NCBI GenBank assembly: GCA_016858145.1
Contig: JAEHOE010000151.1
Location: 124,001-188,000, forward strand
Direction: 5' to 3'
Source: Edaphochlamys debaryana
Lineage: Eukaryota; Chlorophyta; Chlorophyceae; Chlamydomonadales
DNA length: 64,000 nt
The notes beneath the pieces are model-generated. The model was not told the origin of the DNA. It searched no databases and saw only the letters and a list, made by a program, of their open reading frames with translations. Below, piece after piece: positions 49,384 to 59,533 of the stretch (positions are counted from its first letter, which is position 1; every line of letters begins with the position of its first letter). Position numbers and translations under genes: made by a program.

Positions 49384-50271
49384 TTACCCGTCCTCCTCCT
49401 CCCCCTCCTCCTCCTCACCCTCCCCGTCCCCTTGCTCCTCCTCCTCACCCTCCTCCTCCCCGTCCTCCCACCCGTCCTCCAGCTCGTCCACCCCCTCCAC
49501 GTGCCGGTACCCGTCCTCATCCTCCTCCAGCTCCGCCAGGGCCTCCTCCTCCTCGTCCTCGTCGCTCTCCCCATCGTGCACATAGCCGTCTTCACGGGCA
49601 TTCAATCCTGAGGAAAACTCCTCATCTGAGCTCCTCCCGTGGTTCTCTAGGTTGTCGCTATCCTCAAAGTCATCATCGTCAAGGGCGCGGCTCCGAAAGT
49701 CGCCCCTGCGCTCTCGCCTGCGCTTGCGGGAGGTGGGCACGGGCCGCAGCAGGCCGCTGGGCAGCAGCTCCCGCACCCGGCCCGACACCAGCAGGCACTG
49801 CCGCAATGCCTTGCGGTGATCCGAGCCATCGAATAGCCCCTGCTTGTAGCACATCCAGTGCACGTACTCGTCATCCACGTCAGCTAGGCGCTCGCCCTTG
49901 TACTTGCCGAACCGCAGCCGGTAGGCGTTGGCTGTGGCCTTTGATACCTCGGGACGTCCTGTGTCTGGGTCCCGGACCATGCGCCCCAGGGCGATGAGGC
50001 GCTTGAGCAGTCCTCGCCGATGGCTGGTGCGGCCGAAGAAGCCCTGGCGGACCGCGGCCCAGGCTAGGTAGCTGGCGGGAAGCTGCTCAAGGGGCGTGCC
50101 CTCGTACTGGCCGAACGGCATGGTGTACTCGTCCTCTGCCTCGATCACGTTCTCGTCCTGCCCCTCGTCGCCCTCCTCCTCATACTCGTCCTCGTCCTCG
50201 CCTTCGTCCCCGCCTTCGCCTTCGCCCTCCTCGTCCTCCCATGCATCGTCAGCAGCCGGTGGTACCACCAT
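49384..50271 (-). CDS. DUF3820-like acidic protein A (shorter paralogue)
   Basis: One open exon; the ATG at 50271 (MVVPPAADDAWED, in GTGCCATGG) gives 295 residues. The frame stays open upstream, and an acceptor GGCCCGCAG at about 50325 precedes ARAQCGRPWAALEG. This resembles QAQCGRGAAQ of paralogue B, so the true gene may have 5' exons I could not find. Two copies of a short module are visible: TMPFGQYEGTPLEQLPASYLAWA and LRFGKYKGERLADVDDEYVHWM. Each is followed by a helical stretch (QGFFGRTSHRRGLLKRLIALGRM; QGLFDGSDHRKALRQCLLVSGR). The xPFGKYKGxxLxxLPxxYLxW pattern is that of DUF3820. A basic RKRRRERRGD segment follows, then a long Asp/Glu tail (CTC/CTT repeats on the plus strand). Function unknown. 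Confidence 0.65.
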   Translation of the reverse strand: MVVPPAADDAWEDEEGEGEGGDEGEDEDEYEEEGDEGQDENVIEAEDEYTMPFGQYEGTPLEQLPASYLAWAAVRQGFFGRTSHRRGLLKRLIALGRMVRDPDTGRPEVSKATANAYRLRFGKYKGERLADVDDEYVHWMCYKQGLFDGSDHRKALRQCLLVSGRVRELLPSGLLRPVPTSRKRRRERRGDFRSRALDDDDFEDSDNLENHGRSSDEEFSSGLNAREDGYVHDGESDEDEEEEALAELEEDEDGYRHVEGVDELEDGWEDGEEEGEEEEQGDGEGEEEEGEEEDG

Positions 50272-51655
50272 GGCACTGCCCTCGAGGGCAGCCCAGGGCC
50301 GTCCGCACTGCGCCCGCGCCTGCGGGCCGAAAGTGATCAGATAGGAAGGGGCAGAGTAATCGGGACGTGGGCAAAGTGGGGGTAGCGGTGAGCGGTGGGG
50401 TGCGATGAGCGCATGATCCCGCTCTTTACGAGGCAAATGATCACCCGTGCAAATGGTCGCAGGGAGGAGAACCTCAAGGGGAGTTGATAAGGCAGGGGGC
50501 GGTGTCAGCTGACCCCGGTGCCATTGCTTCCAAGCTCGTCCCCTCGCCACTTGCAGCAGTCCAGTGTGCCCATCTCAGCAACTGCCTCTGCACAAGCTCA
50601 GCTAATCCCGTAGCCCACAGTAAAGCTGACGAGCAATTCACTGACACCTGCACGCTAACCACGGCCGCCCTTCCCTCTGCCCCAACGTTGGCCCGGCCTC
50701 TGCCTCACCCCTGGCTCTCCTGGGCCGCCGGGCTACCACGTGCAACTCCTGTTGCTCCTCCCAGCAGTGCTGCAAAGCAACACAGGGAGGCGAGTCGCAA
50801 GGGGGGCATGGTAGAGCGCCAGCTGCGATGTGGGGCTTTTGGGCCGCAGCCGTGGAGCTGGCGGGGAGCAACACGCGCGGGCGGGGATGGCGTGTGACCT
50901 CACCGGCCCGCCGTGACCGTCCGCACGTCGTTTTTTTTTGAGGCGCGTTAAGATGTCCGTGCTACGCACGCCGTTAGGCAGCCAGGAGGTCGGGCCGCAA
51001 GCTGGGCCAAGACGCCATCGCCGGCGAACTACTTCAGTAATCGTTCCCGTGTAATTAACCACTCTAGTAGAAGAAGTTATGCTTGAAATGCTTCAAGGGG
51101 AGCGACCGCAGGCAGCGAGCGCTAGCGAGTGGTCAGTCGCTGCACGCGTTTGTACCCTACACCTGAACATTCCGATGCGACTATGTGACTGTATCAAGTG
51201 AGCAATAAAGGACGCAGTATAGTGATTACAGCCACGGGCCCCATGACCCCACACCCCATATGCACAGCCTGCCCATCCCCCCTCTCACCCCCTCCAGATG
51301 TTTCGGTGAGCGCTTTCTCCCCCCAAGCATGTGCGCATTGCTTAGGTACTAGGTGTTTCCCCATTCAGGGCCCTGGCCCTGCACCTGTATGCCCGGTCAA
51401 ACCATAACCAACAGACGAGTACGAATAGACGAATACCCTGAACCCAATCCACCAATCCACCGCACCAGCCAAAGCGCCACACCGCCCATTTCACCCTTAC
51501 CCCAGAACAAGCGCAGGACCAACATTTGCAGGCCAGGTGGCGCGAGGCCTCAGACCAGGAGTGGGGATGACGCTGTAGTGCAACCTATATGCTCCTCGGG
51601 CGTGTACCCAATGCAACGGGCGGTGGCCACTAGCTTGCGCTGGCCACAACGACGG
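50272..51655. other. Spacer between the two DUF3820-like genes
   Basis: Holds the 5' region of paralogue A and the 3' UTR of paralogue B (complement of TGTAA at 51226-51230). Missing 5' exons of A could lie here, but I found none matching the first exons of B. Confidence 0.35.
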
Positions 51656-54045
51656 TCAGTCGGAGCTGTCGTCCTCCTCCCCGCCCTCACCCTCCTCCAG
51701 CTCTCCCTCGTCCGCGTCCTCGCCTTCGCCATCCTCCTCATCCTCCCAGTCCTCCCCGCTCATGCCCGATACCGCCTGGTAGCCCTGGCTGTCCCGGTCC
51801 CCCTCCCCATCATACCGGTAGTCCCCGTCCACGTCCCAGTCCTCCTCCTCGCCCCACCCGTTGCTGCCCTCCACGTCCTCCCGGTAGCCCTCCCCGCCCG
51901 CCGTGAGAGCGGCCAGGTACTCCTCCACGTCATCCATCGCCCGCCACCCGCGCTTGCGCGATCCAGTCATGGGCTGCAGCCCGCCGCGATCCCACTGCTC
52001 TCGAGCTCGGCCCGAGGCCAGCAGGCAGCGCCGCAGCGCCCGGGTGTGGGCGCTCCGGTCGAGCAGGCCCCGCTCGCCGCAGAGCCAGGCCACGTACTCC
52101 TCAGGAACGGACCGCAGGCACTCGCCCTGGTACCGCCCAAACGGCATGCGGCACTGCTCAGCCGTTGACCGAGTCAGCGTCACCTCGCCGCCCGTGTCGT
52201 GGGTCAGGCGGCCTAGAGTGATGAGGTGGCCCAGCATCTCCAGGCGTCCGGGGCTGCCCTCGAAGAAGCCCTCCTCGCCCACCGCCCAGGCCAGGTAGCT
52301 GGCGGGCACCTGGCGCAGCGGCCGGCCGGCGTACATGCCGTAACCCATGGTGGCGGCCCGGGCCTCCGCCAGCTCCTCGGGGTCCAGCTCCTCCTCGTCC
52401 TCCTCCTCCTCCTGCTCGTCGCCATCCCACTCCTCCCCCCCGTCCTCGCCTTCCTCACCCTCCTCCTCCTCCTCCTCCTCGTCTTCCTCCAATTCATCTC
52501 CGCCGCAGCTTGGGGCTGGCCCGGTCCATGCGCTGCTGGCCCGGCCGCCTGCTGTGCCCCCCCGAGCTTCGGGCCTGTGCGATGCAGCGCCGGACGCCTT
52601 CTGCGGCACTGACCCAGCTTCCCGCCCAGCGCAAGCTGCCGCCGCGGCCTGCTTGCTAGGCACCGGATTGGCACCGGCCGGCGCAGATGCCACCTGCTGG
52701 CTGCCTGCCTGCAGCGCCTTGTGCGCCGCTGCCTGCATGCGCGCCGCCGCTGCACCCTCAGGCGTGCCCCGGTGCTGCGCCGCCCCGCGGCCGCACTGCG
52801 CCTGGCCCTCACGGAGCAGGCGCCTGGCGCTCCTGCCGGCGAGGTCGCGAGTCTTGGCGCAGAAGCTCGCCTGGAGGCAAAGCGAGGGGAATGGGGGTGG
52901 GTAGTTGGGGCGTTGAATGGTTTCGGTAGCTGCGTAGGCGGTTTCTTGGGGAGTCATTGTGAGCCCTGGTGATGACCCCGGCCACGCCCTGGCGGCCAGC
53001 ACACCGGTGACCCTTATGAGGGTCCCACCTTGATCATGAGCGGGACTGCCGCCGCCAGGTACTGCGCACGGGACTGGTGGCCGTCGGGGCCCTGGAGAGA
53101 AGGAAGTGTCCAGAGTTGCGTGGGTTTGCCGAGCGAGGACAAGCGTGACAGCAAAAGGCAAGCTGCCTATGCCCTGGCAACGGCCACAGACAACGCACCT
53201 GGCTGGCAAAGTATCGTCCTGACAGGCAGTTCTTCACCTGCGCGGGTTTCACACGGCGGGGCTCTTGCGCCTTCATCCCCGCTGCCCCGGCAAGCTCTTG
53301 CCATGCAACCTGATATACCGTGCCCCTCCTCCATAGCCCATGGCAGATCTCGGCCACCATGCCAGGCAAGCCCTGCTTCTCGCTTGCCAGCCTTGCCCAC
53401 TGCAAAGTGTGTAAACCCACCAGCACGTGCAGAGCCGTCTCGCCCGTGGCCGTGGTGGCGCGCCTGCCGATCTGCAGGGAGCCCAGCAGGTCGTCCAGCG
53501 ACACCTCCGCCGGACAGGGTCTGTAGGAGAGGCAATGTGCGAGGGTGCGCAAGAGTAGTGAGGTATGAGGGGAAGGCAGGTAAAAACTTGATGGTGACTC
53601 CTCAGGGGCCTGGGGACCCGCAAGAGTGCCCGAGGGGGCCAGGGCGGTGCGTGGCGGTGCCCCCGGGCGGTACAGGCCGACCTGACCTGAATTGCGGCGG
53701 GTAAGGACTGCTGAGGCGGGCGAGTAGGTATGTGTCGCCTTCCGGCAGCACTACAGTATCAGGCCTCATGCCGTGTTGGACCAGGAACGCGTCAAGCCGC
53801 CCGTCCGCCCACGCCGCGTCGATGATGCACCGCAGGAGGACCTCCGCGACTGAACGGACATCGCCACCCAGTTCGATCACCTTCGCAGCTTTGGCAATCA
53901 CGTCGTCCAGGGTCGAGGAAGCGTATTCGAACGAGTCCGCGGCACCTTGCTTGCCTTGAAACGAGACCACGGACACCCACAGGTCGTCGAAAGCCCCGGC
54001 CACGCCTGGGGACCTCTTTGTACCACGACGACTACTGCTTGACAT
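51656..54045 (-). CDS. DUF3820-like acidic protein B (longer paralogue)
   Basis: Exons 54045-53687, 53520-about 53319, 53091-53029 and 52870-51656 give about 612 residues. The N-terminal about 200 residues are globular and novel to me: FDDLWVSVVSFQGKQG, VIELGGDVRSVAEVLLRCII, LDDLLGSLQIGRRATTATGE. A Gln/Ala linker and an acidic run (EEDEEEEEEEGEE) lead into two DUF3820-like modules, MGYGMYAGRPLRQVPASYLAWA and CRMPFGRYQGECLRSVPEEY. Each is followed by a helix as in paralogue A (GFFEGSPGRLEMLGHLITLGRL; GLLDRSAHTRALRRCLLASGR). Then come GSRKRGWRAMDD and an acidic tail. The second exon's donor is ambiguous (ACG|GTATAT or CAG|GTTGCA). The paralogues lie head-to-tail 1.4 kb apart, indicating tandem duplication. 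Confidence 0.75.
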
Positions 54046-54459
54046 GCTTGATATCGAGCCCTGACCCAGCTTTCAGCAGCTGTCGCGAGAGATGGGTCGC
54101 ACAATGCTGCCTCCGACCATCGGTGTCTTCTTGCAGTTCTGAAAGCGCGGTCACGTATGGCTCAAGGATAATGGTCATCGTAATCCTGCACACGCCAGCG
54201 GCTCCCGTGCGGAGCGTGGCCTGGTCGCACGGCAGCCCCTGCCGTGCGACCGCGGTGCTCTCCCGTCTCCCTCGCCCTGCACGGCACGGCTGCCCCGCCT
54301 TGAACTCAACCGGAACTCCTGGCAGGCTCCTTTAGTGAGGCGCTTCCATTGTCTTGCACTCAAGGGACGAAGCTATTCAGTGACAGCCTTACACATGCAG
54401 CAGCGCCCCAGTCCTGCACCGGGAGGCTGCATCAACGCCGGTCCACCTTCCACCGAGCT
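54046..54459. other. Intergenic, two minus-strand genes
   Basis: Contains the promoter of DUF3820-like B (start 54045) and the 3' UTR of the RAB3GAP2-like gene; the complement of TGTAA at 54389-54393 is about 70 nt past that stop. Confidence 0.45.
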
Positions 54460-57400
54460 TCACGCCAGCCCGAACAGGGCCGCGACATCCTGCAGCACCA
54501 GCCCGGCCCCCGCGCCCGCTGCCCCCTCAACCCCGCCCAGCGTGCACAGCAAGCAGCCCGCCGGTGACATGGCGATGGGCTCTGCCGCACTGGCCACGTC
54601 CGCCACCCGCCACGTGCCCAGCTCCCCGCCTGCTACGCCCCCGCCCCCGCGCTGCAGCAGCCGCGCCCGCCGCGGCACCGCCGTCGCCGCCAGCCGCCTC
54701 CCGTGCAGCGGCCACCAGAGCTCCAGCGTCTGCCTCCGCGGTGCATAGATCGCCAGCAGCAGCGCGTGCTGTCCCGGGCCCTGGAGCCCACCTGCTCCTG
54801 CGCCAGCACTTGCCGCTCCTGGGCCTGCTCCGCCAGTGCTGCCGCGTGGTGCGGCCGCCGCCGAGGGGCCCGCGGGCGGCAGGGTCGATTGCGGCTGCCG
54901 TTGTTCCCCCGCCAGGCTTTGAGGCTGCTCCGCCTGCGCCTGTTCCCGCAAGCGCCTGCGCTCCACGGCTGCGGCGGGGACCTCCAGCCACGCGACCTGG
55001 GCGTCCCGATAGCCCTGCGGGACAGGAGCACGGCAAAGGCGGTCTAGAGGTATCAGAACTAGACCAGGCCGCTGCAGACCAAGCCTCACCCCGCACGTGA
55101 CTGTCTCTACCGGCGCAGCCCTTCACGCCATCACACGCGCAGCTTCGGGTCTACTCCGCCCCGCCCTGCCCGCATCCCCACGGCCTGGTCGCCCACCACC
55201 CCAGCCTGCCTGGCCGGCCCCTTCCCCCGGGCCGCACCTTCCACATGCGGCTGACCAGGAGCTGCCCCGCCTCCACCAGCAGCACCCGCCCCAGCCCGTC
55301 CACCCCCGCCACCAGTGACCCGTGGGGCGCGGGTGCGAGGCCCAGCACCGTGCGCCCATCATCACGGAACTGCCGCCACAGGCCCGTGGGGGCCGGCCGC
55401 TGGCCGGGGCTGGGGTCGGAGAAGGAGGCCAGCGGCACGGACGGGCCCGCCTCGGCGCCAGCGGACCCCCCAGCGCCGGGTGCGACGCCCGCCAGCAGAG
55501 GGTTCATCATCAGCGCGCGGATGCCTGAGACGGCAAGGGCAGAACTTGCGGAGTAAGGAAGCCAGGCTGAAACGCTGTCTGCCAGCCTTGGCACCGCCAA
55601 GATTGCTGGGAGCCCAAGAGCTAAAAGCGTGCTGTTGTCACCCCCCAGCACCCACCGCTCCCGATGGACAGCGGCGCAGCCGCCACGGACCGAGCAGTGC
55701 GCGCCAGCCCCATGACCCCGCTGGTGACGGAGGTGGCCACGCTGCCAATGTACGACAGCGCGCCGCCGGCCCCCGCCTGCTCGTCCACCTCCAGCGCCGC
55801 CAGGCAGGCGGGTTTCCCACCGCCTGTAGGAATGGACGGTGATCGAGACCCGGGTGAAAGTCGTACTCATAGCGGGGATCCACCCAAGAGGTATAGACCC
55901 TCTCAGCGCCAGGCCCCTACCGGCGATGAAGATGGTCTTGCCCGAGGCGGACGAGGCTGAGCTACCCAGACCCTGTGACACGGGGCAGGAATGCGGCTCA
56001 CACCTCACAGCACGAGATTCACCTCGCATCGCTCCACAACAATGTCCGATGGCCTCAGCCATACGGTACCCAAACCCGCGTACGGACTGCTCATCCCAGC
56101 ATCTGTACTTGCCCGCCCCCACGCCCCCCCACGTGCCTGCAGCAGGGAGTACAGGTCCCGCGGGCGCTGGCCCACGCACACCGCGCAGCTGCGCCCGCTG
56201 CCGCCCCGCACCGCCCCAGGCACCTCCCACTTCTGCACCGCCAGGGGCTTGATGTCGGGGCCGGCGGGGGCCGAGGAGCCCCACAGCCCGAACCTGTACG
56301 CAAGCAACAAACCCATGCCGCGTGATCACACCGAAAATTTGCGTGCCCACTCCTTGCATGCATCGCTTCCCCACCGGTCCCCAACCCGCACCTGCTGCCA
56401 CCCCCGCCTCCCCCCGCCGCCGTCCCGCTGCGTGCCGCCGCTGCCGCCGCGTAGCAGCTGGTGGCGGCCGCCCGCAGCTCCCAAGCGGGCAGGCGGGCCA
56501 GCGCATCAGACCACCCCACAGTGACGTCCTCCACGGCGTCATCAGGCTTCAGGCCTGATGGGGTCGGGGCAGAGGCCGCCGCACGCATGGCTCAGCGGTT
56601 AAAGGCTCCCCTTTCCCCTATCATCTTGGCCGTATGGGACGCTGGACGTGCAACCCCTGCCGAGCATCGCCCGGCCCACTCACCCATGCGCCACGTCCGC
56701 ACCGCCAGGCTGGTCACCGGCCCCGCATGTATCCTGCGCAGCACAAGAGATCCGATGCGGGTCAGCTGCGAGCTTCAGTTGCCACTCGCCCCAGCAAGCG
56801 CCAACCACCGGCACCGGCGTGCTGCCTCTTGCTAGCTGCCCTCAGTCCTATCCTCTGGCCCCCCCTCACTCACGCCTGCCTCATCAGCACCGCCCCGCTG
56901 TCCGCGTCGTGCAGCTGCAGGCAGCCGCTGCGGGTGCCCGCCAGCAGCAGCAGCACGCTGTAGGCGGGGCGCTGGGGGCAGGCGCGGGCCTGCAGGTCAG
57001 CGTCCTCCAGCATGGCCTGCTGGGGAGGGAGGGAGGGAGGGAGGGAGGGAAGAGGGAGGAGGGAAGGAGAGGTGGGGGAGGCATGTGGTGTACACGCCGG
57101 AGGCAGGGTGCAAGGGCTTCAGATGCCGGTGTACCAAGCTGTGGGGGCAAGGGTGGAGTTGGTGGCGCATTTTGTGCGCCTGTCCCTTCCCCCCGCACCT
57201 GAATGGAGGCGAAGACGCGGCCCCCGCCTCCGCTCGCCCCGCCCCCGCTCCGTCTCCGCTCAGGGCTGCCAGCGCCACCCCCGCTGCTGCGGCTGCCAGC
57301 CGCCACTGGGGGCTTGGCGAACGCGATCCACGTGAGAGCCGTGATCGGGTCCTGACAGGATACTGGGGGCCCTGCCGGGGCGCCGCAGGTGAGGCTCCGA

Positions 57401-57993
57401 GCCGAGGAGCTAGGCCCCTGCAGGTCGGGGCCATCCCGTGGCCCGGCTGAGGCGTGCGTCGCACGCCTGTTCTCCAGAGCCTGTAGAGCAACGGCAAAGG
57501 GGCACAAGTACGCAGCGGTCGACTTTTGCCGATGTAGGCCGTCGGTAAGATTCCAGGTAGGCCTGCTGGGGGCGCGTCCCTCCTACCGTAACACCGCCGC
57601 AACCCTACCGAATGCTCATCGGACGAGGGTACGCCCTCCGGTGCGGTTGTCAGAGGGCAGACGACAAGAGCTGTGCCACAGGCAGCTGCCAACCGCGACC
57701 TGTGGCACGCGGGGAAGAAGACGTGTAAACGGGGTGTGCCGGGTCCGGGTGGGGATGGTACGCTCGCCGTGTCTGCTCCAAGCCTGGGCGCGGCGTAGAG
57801 GCACAGCATCTGGGCGCTACACGGTTGACGCTTCGCTAGGGCACTGTCCCCTCATACAGCTGCGGTGGAGCAAGGCTGGGTGGTGGTGAGGAGCTACCCA
57901 CCCGTCCGGGGAGAGGGCCAGCAGGAGCGTGCCATCCACGAGAGCACCGTCACCGCTGACGCCCAGCAGCTGGCGAAGGTCTTGGAGGTCCAT
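54460..57993 (-). CDS. RAB3GAP2: RAB3GAP2 N-terminal-domain protein (Rab3GAP non-catalytic subunit-like)
   Basis: Eleven exons: 57993-57902, 57699-57633, 57480-57199, 57016-56874, 56733-56684, 56554-56392, 56293-56137, 55972-55921, 55823-55656, 55524-55238, 55014-54460; 671 residues. RAB3GAP2 partners RAB3GAP1 in Rab GTPase regulation. Motifs matching the RAB3GAP2 N-terminal beta-propeller region are SPDGSRLAAACGTALVVC, DPITALTWIAFAK, HAGPVTSLAVRTWRM, DIKPLAVQKWEVPG, FIAGGGKPACLAALEVDEQ, DDGRTVLGLAPAPHGSLVA, DGLGRVLLVEAGQLLVSRMW followed by KGYRDAQVAWLEV, and LLAIYAPRRQTLELW. The C-terminal half of animal RAB3GAP2 is absent, as I recall for plant homologues. The intron after LYSLLQ (56136) needs a GC donor, CAG|GCACGT; the nearby GT alternative leads to a stop. 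Confidence 0.88.
57022..57051 (+). repeat. GGGA microsatellite in an intron
   Basis: About seven tandem GGGA units, lying in the intron just after the 5' boundary of a RAB3GAP2-like exon. On the transcribed strand it is a pyrimidine tract (TCCC)n preceding the acceptor, so it may act as an extended polypyrimidine tract. Confidence 0.85.
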
Positions 57994-58366
57994 TGTCTAC
58001 ACGGAACCCATCTTGGGCCTCCAGGCCCGGCTAGCGAGTGATAGCAGCGGTCAGCGCGCGACCTCGGGAGCGATTGCGCCAAGTCCCAGCTGCTAAAAGT
58101 ACGTGCGGTGTGCGCAGCAGGGTTGCATAGAGCCATCACATTAATCTGCGCCCCCCGCCAGGCTCAGGGCGACCTCCCGCGCGGAGCCGTACGCAGTACA
58201 GCATTGTGTGCAGCCCGCGCGCCCCGAGAGCCCGCGAGTCGTTAGCAGTCTAGACACCAACATCACCACAAGCACCCCCCCAGACGCTACGCCACAAACG
58301 ACTTGCTCCCCAGACTCTGCTTCTGGGTGCATGCGACTTGGCCATCTTGCTGTCTGAAGCGTAGCC
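57994..58366. promoter_or_regulatory. Divergent promoter region, RAB3GAP2-like / LC7
   Basis: About 370 bp between the outward-facing starts at 57993 (minus) and 58367 (plus). No coding sequence supported. Confidence 0.5.
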
Positions 58367-59230
58367 ATGGTGAGCCTTGCTGGCTACCGCTCTCGTCGTG
58401 CTCCTGGCTTACACCTCAGTCTCGCCGGTCGCAGTCCGATATCGAGTCAACTCTCACGAGGATACAGGGGCACAAGGTGGGCAGCGTCTTGCCGCGGCCG
58501 TGCCACCGACAACTGGTTGCTGACAGTGAAAGCGTGCGCTATCGCAGGGCGTAATTGGCGTCATCATCGTGAACAACCAAGGCGTGCCCCTTCGAAGCAC
58601 CTTTGAGCATGTGCGATGGCGCTGCAGCCGCGACCTCTGCAATGCTACACTGTATAGGGCTGCTGCTTACAGGGTGTGCTGGGATTGCTGCGCAGGACGC
58701 CATGACGAAACAGTACGCGGACTTGATACCCAGCCTGGCGGACCTCGCACGGAACCTCGTGCGCGACCTAGACCCGCAGGTAGGGGCTAAGCGAGGATCA
58801 GGGCTGGTCAGAGGGTCATGGGTTAGAGGGGTGGGCGTGGGAGGGAGGGTTGGGGGCTTTGGACCGAAGCGGGGTCACACCCGGCTGGCGGGGCGGGGGG
58901 AGAGGGCTGTCCTAAGCTGGGTTGCCCTTAGTTCCTGAGCGCTGCTGTTGCCCTTGTGCAGAACGACCTCGAGTTCCTTCGGATCCGGTCACACAAGCAC
59001 GAAATCATGGTCGCCGCAAGTGAGCATCGAGCTGTGGGCTGGGTTGGCGCGTCTGGCAGGTGGCGCATGGAGCCAGGTGGCCAGCGGGGCCTATCCCGTG
59101 CGCGGCTCGGGATGCGCCCTGCACACCTTGCACATGGCCTCACTATCGTATCGTTACACTGGCCCCATCTTTCGCAGAGGACGACTTCGTGCTCCTGGTC
59201 ATCCAGGACCCCAACGCGGCGTCCACGTAA
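58367..59230 (+). CDS. DYNLRB: Dynein light chain, roadblock/LC7 family
   Basis: Exons 58367-58369, 58435-58476, 58548-58610, 58696-58779, 58962-59019 and 59178-59230 give 100 residues, the family length. The protein reads M|SDIESTLTRIQGHK, GVIGVIIVNNQGVPLRSTF, TKQYADLIPSLADLARNLV, RDLDPQNDLEFLRIRSHKHE, IMVAAKDDFVLLVIQDPN. These match the roadblock fold, including the near-invariant DPQNDLxFLRIRSxKxEIM. Roadblock subunits form homodimers on dynein intermediate chains in cytoplasmic and axonemal dyneins. The first coding exon contributes only the ATG (GCCATG|GTGAGC). The gene is convergent with the NIPA gene and may overlap its 3' UTR. Confidence 0.95.
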
Positions 59231-59533
59231 CAGCACCCTGCGCTGGCGAGCTCCCAGCACTACGGGGCCGCCTTGGCACCAGGGGCGGGCGTCAGGGATG
59301 GGGCACGCGGGCCCCACCAACCAGCCGTGGGGCTCCGCAAGGGCATAAACTAGACACAGAGCTTCGGAGACTTCATTCGTTTGGATTATGCTGGGCAGAC
59401 ATGGCCCGTAGCGGCCCGCCGTGGGAGCGGCAATGCCGTCCAGTAAGGCTGCGTCAATCTTCACGAGCTCCCACCACCCGTCGGGGCGCGGCGGGTAGCC
59501 GGCCCCTCCGGCCTTCAGCCAGCGAGCAGCGCA
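59231..59533. other. Short convergent intergenic, LC7 / NIPA
   Basis: Only about 300 bp separate the two stop codons. The nearest complement of TGTAA for the NIPA gene is at 59154-59158, inside the LC7 gene, so the transcripts may overlap antisense. Confidence 0.4.

Noticed and set aside
49347..49601. Ser/Pro- or Arg-rich frames over the CTC/CTT repeats
   Set aside because: Out-of-frame readings of the acidic-tail repeat of DUF3820-like protein A.
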